Shown in pieces: positions 8,321-11,139 of a stretch of DNA of 11,139 nucleotides. Where the stretch lies: contig JABEVH010000185.1 of the NCBI GenBank assembly GCA_013043915.1, positions 1 through 11,139 of the forward strand, written 5' to 3'. The notes beneath the pieces were generated by a model that had not been told where the DNA came from, searched no databases, and saw only the letters and a program-made list of their open reading frames with translations. How positions within the stretch are numbered: the first letter of the stretch is position 1; every line of letters begins with the position of its first letter. The translations under genes and the position numbers were made by a program. The DNA comes from Pseudomonadales bacterium. GTDB taxonomy: Bacteria > Pseudomonadota > Gammaproteobacteria > Pseudomonadales > Moraxellaceae.

Positions 8321-8527
8321 TCAATCAATCAGCCAGTTGGCGCGATGCGTTTCGCCTACCATCAAGGTTGGGCACTTAAAAAGTGTTTCTAGAACAGATG
8401 GTGAAGTGAGCTTGTCAGCTAAGCACGACCTGAAAAGCTGTTCCCGAGGGAGAAGAATTCCTGGAAATACCACGGGCTCGGCTACTTTGATGTCATCTCG
8501 ACAAGGCGTTTCAGGATTTATTGGCAT
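8321..8527 (-). CDS. Doubtful small ORF (68 codons)
   Basis: The frame begins at an ATG (a GTG 12 codons earlier at 8563 is possible) and runs MPINPETPCRDDIKVAEPVV through to HRANWLID, then TGA. Composition is not extreme and no residue dominates, unlike most shadow frames. Only a poor ribosome site (GGGCG) precedes it, and no family is recognised. It points toward the kinase gene, but a 55-bp gap and the candidate kinase promoter lie between. It could equally be chance, or the remnant of a decayed gene. Confidence 0.2.
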   Translation of the reverse strand: MPINPETPCRDDIKVAEPVVFPGILLPREQLFRSCLADKLTSPSVLETLFKCPTLMVGETHRANWLID

Positions 8528-8596
8528 GGTGCGCCCAATGAAATAATACAATATATTAAACACGTTGATGTTTTGTGTAATTTTGAGATCATTGCC

Positions 8597-9373
8597 ATGG
8601 CATATCGTTGGATTCAGTGGGAGAAGTGCCCGCCTTGGGGGGTGGTGACCCTACAAAGGCCTGAGGCGCGCAATGCGGTTCATGGCCCGATGGCCAGGGA
8701 ACTGGTCGAGGTATTTCAGGAGTTTGATCAGGACCCTGATCTTGCTGTAGCCATATTGACAGGTAGTGGTGGGCATTTTTGTGCTGGGGCTGATCTTAAG
8801 GTGATTGCGCATGCTGATACAGCGATGTGCCACCGACTGGAAATAGATGGTGATGGTCCTATGGGGCCGACGCGGATGCGTCTTTCCAAACCCGTGATTG
8901 CTGCTATCAGTGGCTATTGTGTCGCGGGAGGACTAGAACTGGCGACTTGGTGCGATTTGAGGGTAGCTGATGAAAGTGCAGTTCTAGGTGTATTCTGTCG
9001 CCGATTCGGTGTGCCTCTGATCGATGGCGGGACCGTGCGCCTGCCGAGACTGGTGGGCATGAGTCATGCCATGGATATGATTCTGACCGGCAGGGCTGTT
9101 GATGCCCAGGAGGCCAAATTTATGGGGTTGGTCAATCGATTAGTGCCTAAGGGCGAAGCGGTACGCGCAGCCTGTGAATTGGCGGCACAAATAGCTTCCT
9201 TTCCAGCAACATGCATGCGGAATGATCGCTTAAGTGCTTATGAACAAGAGGGCTTAAGTGAAGCAGAAGCACTTCAAGTCGAGTTTTTGCGAGGTATGCA
9301 GTCCTTGGCCTCAGAAGAGATGACTCTAGGTGTTAGAAAATTCCAAGCGGGGGATCCTTCTCATGGCACCTAA
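8597..9373 (+). CDS. Crotonase-superfamily protein (enoyl-CoA hydratase/isomerase-like)
   Basis: A 258-residue cytoplasmic acyl-CoA-binding protein with the crotonase fold. The first oxyanion-hole segment is GGHFCAGADL at 58-67 and the second is VAGGLEL at 109-115. Glu114 matches the first catalytic glutamate of enoyl-CoA hydratase (rat Glu144). The second (rat Glu164, in GxxE) is replaced: GVFCRRFG places Cys134 there, followed by VPLIDGGTVRLPRL. This FCRRFGVPLIDGGT signature is, from memory, shared by a bacterial subfamily annotated only as crotonase/enoyl-CoA hydratase. Standard hydratase activity is therefore doubtful; isomerase, thioesterase or another acyl-CoA reaction is possible. I chose the ATG at 8597 over an upstream TTG at 8573 because GAG lies 9 nt before the ATG and the family usually starts close to this point. 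A possible promoter lies at 8521-8549. No clear terminator follows; the next gene starts 146 bp on. Confidence 0.88.
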   Translation: MAYRWIQWEKCPPWGVVTLQRPEARNAVHGPMARELVEVFQEFDQDPDLAVAILTGSGGHFCAGADLKVIAHADTAMCHRLEIDGDGPMGPTRMRLSKPVIAAISGYCVAGGLELATWCDLRVADESAVLGVFCRRFGVPLIDGGTVRLPRLVGMSHAMDMILTGRAVDAQEAKFMGLVNRLVPKGEAVRAACELAAQIASFPATCMRNDRLSAYEQEGLSEAEALQVEFLRGMQSLASEEMTLGVRKFQAGDPSHGT

Positions 9374-9519
9374 ACATAATTTGCTAGTTACAACCCTTTG
9401 AATTGTTAGTTAATATACGCTTGTATTAAAAATGTAGGGCCCTTGGTATAGATGGATACCCTTGACCTGTTATCAATGGTAACCTCATGCGCTTAAATTA
9501 AGAGCCATGGGGGGTAGGG

Positions 9520-10260
9520 ATGTTTTATACGCTGTTAAGTATCGTGTTAACCCCGTTGTACTGGCTGATTTGGGGTTTGCTTTTGGTGTTTTTTCATGCA
9601 GCACAATGGCTGGCACTGCATGTGTGGGGAGAAAGGGCGCGTCGTCATACAGCTAGCCTTCTGAACTGGGCATTGCTGCGTTGCTTGCTGTTCTTGGGCA
9701 TACGGGTGACTCTGGATGTTAAATCCTGGCCTCCAGAAGGGAAACCACTGATTATCGTGTCTAATCACCAGAATCAAATTGATATCTCAGGAATCTCTTG
9801 GGCGCTTAGGCGTTATGTCCCGATATTTGTTTCCAAGAGTGAATTAGGACGAGGCTTGCCGAGTATTTCATATAACTTGCGCCATAGTGGCGCTGCTTTG
9901 ATCGACAGGGATGATCCTCGTCAGGCCTTGCGCGAGATAGGTCGTTTAGGTAAATTGATTCAAGAGGAGTCGTGGTCAGCCGTGATTTTTCCGGAAGGAA
10001 CACGCTCTCGAGATGGCGTCATGAAGCCTTTTGCTGCAGCAGGAATCAAGGTTTTACTTAAAAATGCCCCCGATGCCTGGGTGGTGCCGGTCGCTATCGA
10101 TGGAGCTTGGCGCATGGGTAGTGTAAAAAACTTCCCCCTGGTGCTAGGGCATCGCATCACGTGGACGGTGTTGCCTGCCATCTCGCGTGAGGGTCAATCT
10201 GCCGATGAGCTAGTAGCTGCCGCTGAATCAGCCATACGGGAGCATTTAGGGCAGAGATGA
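9520..10260 (+). CDS. PlsC-type 1-acylglycerol-3-phosphate acyltransferase
   Basis: Predicted inner-membrane acyltransferase that adds an acyl chain from acyl-ACP or acyl-CoA to lysophosphatidic acid, forming phosphatidic acid for phospholipid synthesis. The 246 residues begin with a hydrophobic segment (about 5-35). Motif I is NHQNQID with the catalytic His83...Asp88 (HX4D). Substrate-binding motif FPEGTRS lies at 157-163, and the VVPVAI motif at 188-193. Length is ordinary for PlsC. A G-rich stretch (GGGGGG, 9508-9513) lies just before the ATG at 9520 and can serve as ribosome site. An out-of-frame ATG at 9507 overlaps this stretch. Upstream, GGTATagatggATACC forms a small inverted repeat in the 146-bp gap. 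It could be a second lysophosphatidate acyltransferase beside a housekeeping plsC, or act on another lipid such as an ornithine lipid; sequence alone does not decide. Confidence 0.9.
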   Translation: MFYTLLSIVLTPLYWLIWGLLLVFFHAAQWLALHVWGERARRHTASLLNWALLRCLLFLGIRVTLDVKSWPPEGKPLIIVSNHQNQIDISGISWALRRYVPIFVSKSELGRGLPSISYNLRHSGAALIDRDDPRQALREIGRLGKLIQEESWSAVIFPEGTRSRDGVMKPFAAAGIKVLLKNAPDAWVVPVAIDGAWRMGSVKNFPLVLGHRITWTVLPAISREGQSADELVAAAESAIREHLGQR

Positions 10261-10323
10261 CGCACAAAATGTGACACTGCCGACATTTTTAACAACATAA
10301 CAGTGATTTCATCAACCAAACTG

Positions 10324-10351
10324 TTGAGTACAGCGTTATAGTTTATATAAC
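10324..10351 (+). promoter_or_regulatory. Candidate sigma-70 promoter of the glycine-zipper gene
   Basis: TTGAGT (10324-10329), a 16-bp spacer and TATAAC (10346-10351) match the -35/-10 consensus reasonably well. The start codon lies 32 bp further on, preceded by GGAG 9 nt upstream. This supports independent transcription of the 10384 gene from the acyltransferase gene. Confidence 0.5.
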
Positions 10352-10383
10352 CGGCTAAACGGTCGAGTTAGGAGTATAAGGCA

Positions 10384-10878
10384 ATGAAAATTTCACGATT
10401 GGGCTTGGTTGCTGTTTTAGGCGCAGCCATGACATTGTCCTGCAGTGCTGATCAGATGGGCGGAGCCATGGGGGCTGTTGCGGGCGGTTTATTGGGTAGC
10501 ATGTTTGGGCAAGGAAACGGAAGACTTGCAGCCACGGCAGCGGGTGCTGTGATCGGTTATGCCACAGGCGAGCAAGCTGGATACGGTGAACCCCAGCCAG
10601 CTTATGGTTATCAACCAGCTTATGGTCAACCGCAACCGGCTTATGGTTATCAACCAGCTTATGGTCAACCGCAACAAGTGTATGTGCAACCTCAGCCGGT
10701 TTATGCCCAACCTTATACGGTGCAGCCTGCTTATGGGATGACCACCTACAGCACCAATTATTATGGTCCGCCCCAGGTCATCTATAGCGGTGAAGGCGAT
10801 GATGGTTATCGCGGTGGCTATGGTTATGGCGATGGCGGGTATCGTGGTGGATGGCGACGCCGTGAAGGTGATGATTAA
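10384..10878 (+). CDS. Glycine-zipper envelope protein with Tyr/Gln/Pro repeats
   Basis: A 164-residue exported protein of unknown precise role. The N-terminus is a signal peptide with Cys20 after TLS; this could be a lipoprotein site, but the residues before it do not fit the usual L-A/S-G-C box well. Cleavage after SCSA at 22 is the alternative. Residues 26-63 form a glycine zipper (GGAMGAVAGGLLGSMFG...GRLAATAAGAVIGYATGE), matching the 2TM glycine-zipper/17-kDa surface-antigen type domain, which inserts in or packs against the envelope. Residues 65-118 are low-complexity AYGYQP/AYGQPQ repeats, and 136-164 are Gly/Tyr/Arg-rich ending in acidic residues. It has a good ribosome site (GGAG) and its own candidate promoter. 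Similar proteins in other proteobacteria are often named as surface antigen or stress-related lipoproteins. Function in this case is unknown. Confidence 0.82.
   Translation: MKISRLGLVAVLGAAMTLSCSADQMGGAMGAVAGGLLGSMFGQGNGRLAATAAGAVIGYATGEQAGYGEPQPAYGYQPAYGQPQPAYGYQPAYGQPQQVYVQPQPVYAQPYTVQPAYGMTTYSTNYYGPPQVIYSGEGDDGYRGGYGYGDGGYRGGWRRREGDD
10600..10675 (+). repeat. 39-bp in-frame tandem repeat, two copies
   Basis: A unit beginning GCTTATGGTTATCAACCAGC starts at 10600 and again at 10639. The second copy is identical for 37 of its 39 positions before diverging. The unit equals 13 codons, so gain or loss of copies keeps frame, adding or removing AYGYQPAYGQPQP. Within each unit AYGYQP and AYGQPQ are themselves related. 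The near-identity of DNA suggests a recent duplication and possible length variation between strains. Confidence 0.9.
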
Positions 10879-10908
10879 TCGTCAAGTAAATCCGGCTTAA
10901 TGAGAGAG

Positions 10909-11022
10909 TGATGCGTTGGGCATCATTACTGATGCCTAAGTAAAGGTGCAGGGAACTCTGCATGTAGACTTTTTACTTGGTCCTTGCGCGCATGTTGGAT
11001 CTCGCGTATTGGCTGCGAGATC
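10909..11022 (+). other. Cluster of three stem-loops in the 3' non-coding region
   Basis: After the glycine-zipper stop codon come three stem-loops. The first is TGATGC-GTTGG-GCATCA at 10909-10925. The second is a long imperfect hairpin at 10935-10980: CC-AAGTAAA pairs with TTTACTTGG around a bulged T, enclosing TGCAG-GGAACT-CTGCA at 10947-10962. The third is GATCTCGC-(9 nt)-GCGAGATC at 10998-11022, followed by TTTG. With the terminator at 11044-11069 this makes about 160 bases of mostly structured sequence. It could be a long 3' UTR, a 3'-derived small RNA, or stacked terminators. No promoter of its own is evident and no known RNA family was recognised. Confidence 0.45.
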
Positions 11023-11043
11023 TTTGCTCGATGGTCTAAACAT

Positions 11044-11069
11044 CCCCATGGATAAATCCAGGGGGTTTT
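11044..11069 (+). terminator. Intrinsic terminator downstream of the glycine-zipper gene
   Basis: CCCC (11044-11047), an A.G mismatch, TGGA (11049-11052), loop TAAA, TCCA (11057-11060), G, GGGG (11062-11065), then TTTTA. The stem is GC-rich at its base and has a T-run on the + strand. On the - strand the same hairpin is followed only by ATGTTTA, so it probably works mainly for + strand transcripts. It lies about 165 bp after the stop codon of the glycine-zipper gene. Confidence 0.75.
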
Positions 11070-11139
11070 ACGCTGTTTAATAATTCGGGGTCTCCTGGCT
11101 CTCACGTTTCCGCTACAACCTCCTGGCCGTATCCGAATC

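Larger units (their letters stand above)
8045..8596. other. 552-bp region between divergent genes, no convincing gene
   Basis: This stretch lies between the kinase start (- strand) and the crotonase start (+ strand), so both promoters should be here. I see candidate promoter elements (a - strand extended -10 near 8264-8272, and a weak + strand TTGGCA-N17-TAATAC at 8521-8549) and an unproven - strand 68-codon ORF at 8321-8527. A second - strand frame of 60 codons at 8083-8265 would lie inside the probable kinase leader. No tRNA, repeat or terminator with a U-tract was recognised. Confidence 0.5.

Noticed and set aside
8573..8596. Upstream TTG start for the crotonase gene, adding eight residues
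   Set aside because: The extra residues do not fit the family N-terminus and the ATG at 8597 has a better-placed ribosome site.
10261..10300. AATGT…ACATTTTT as a terminator after the acyltransferase gene
   Set aside because: The stem is only five A/T-rich pairs with a ten-base loop, too weak to call.
10489..10741. Long open frames on both strands over the glycine-zipper gene
   Set aside because: They follow from the repeated DNA and show the same repeat in other frames; the + strand protein has a signal peptide, glycine zipper, promoter and ribosome site.
11102..11139. Possible 3' end of a - strand gene entering at the right edge (…FGYGQEVVAET, stop at 11102-11104)
   Set aside because: Only 11 codons are visible, another - strand frame also stops within 30 bases, and a third stays open; there is no basis to choose, so no gene was called.

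Overview
The window looks like a chromosomal segment of a gammaproteobacterium of moderate GC content, probably from the Pseudomonadales/Oceanospirillales side. Three features suggest this: a tandem pair of acyl-CoA dehydrogenases of the long FadE/DmdC type common in pseudomonads, a hybrid histidine kinase with the same domain order as Pseudomonas RetS, and a 5' fragment ending like a small flagellar-rod-type protein. No rRNA, tRNA, insertion sequence, CRISPR array or phage gene is visible. The assignment rests on protein resemblance from memory, not on a search.

Left part (1-3992, + strand): the last 42 codons of a rod-like small protein are followed by a 185-bp gap holding a perfect 12-bp palindrome of the kind TetR-family repressors often bind. 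Then come two paralogous acyl-CoA dehydrogenases (599 and 593 residues). A strong intrinsic terminator separates them, so they are not a simple two-gene operon despite being adjacent.

Middle (4065-8044): a + strand gene for an exported, probably outer-membrane, protein of unknown function meets a large - strand gene tail to tail with a 7-bp overlap. The large gene encodes a 922-residue RetS-like hybrid kinase (signal peptide, periplasmic DISMED2 domain, seven TM helices, HisKA, ATPase, two receivers). A 552-bp stretch (8045-8596) without a convincing gene separates it from the next gene; it may hold the kinase promoter and one or two doubtful small ORFs.

Right part (8597-11139, + strand): a crotonase-superfamily protein that keeps only one of the two classical hydratase glutamates, a PlsC-type membrane acyltransferase, and a glycine-zipper envelope protein with a 39-bp in-frame tandem repeat. 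The window ends in a non-coding stretch unusually rich in stem-loops, the last of which is a good intrinsic terminator.

Functionally, four of the seven full genes handle acyl-CoA or acyl chains (two dehydrogenases, one crotonase, one acyltransferase). They appear to be separate transcription units rather than one pathway operon. Nothing here is clearly a new biological system. The items most worth following are the unassigned beta-barrel-like protein, the altered ATP-lid motif of the kinase, and the stem-loop cluster at the right end.
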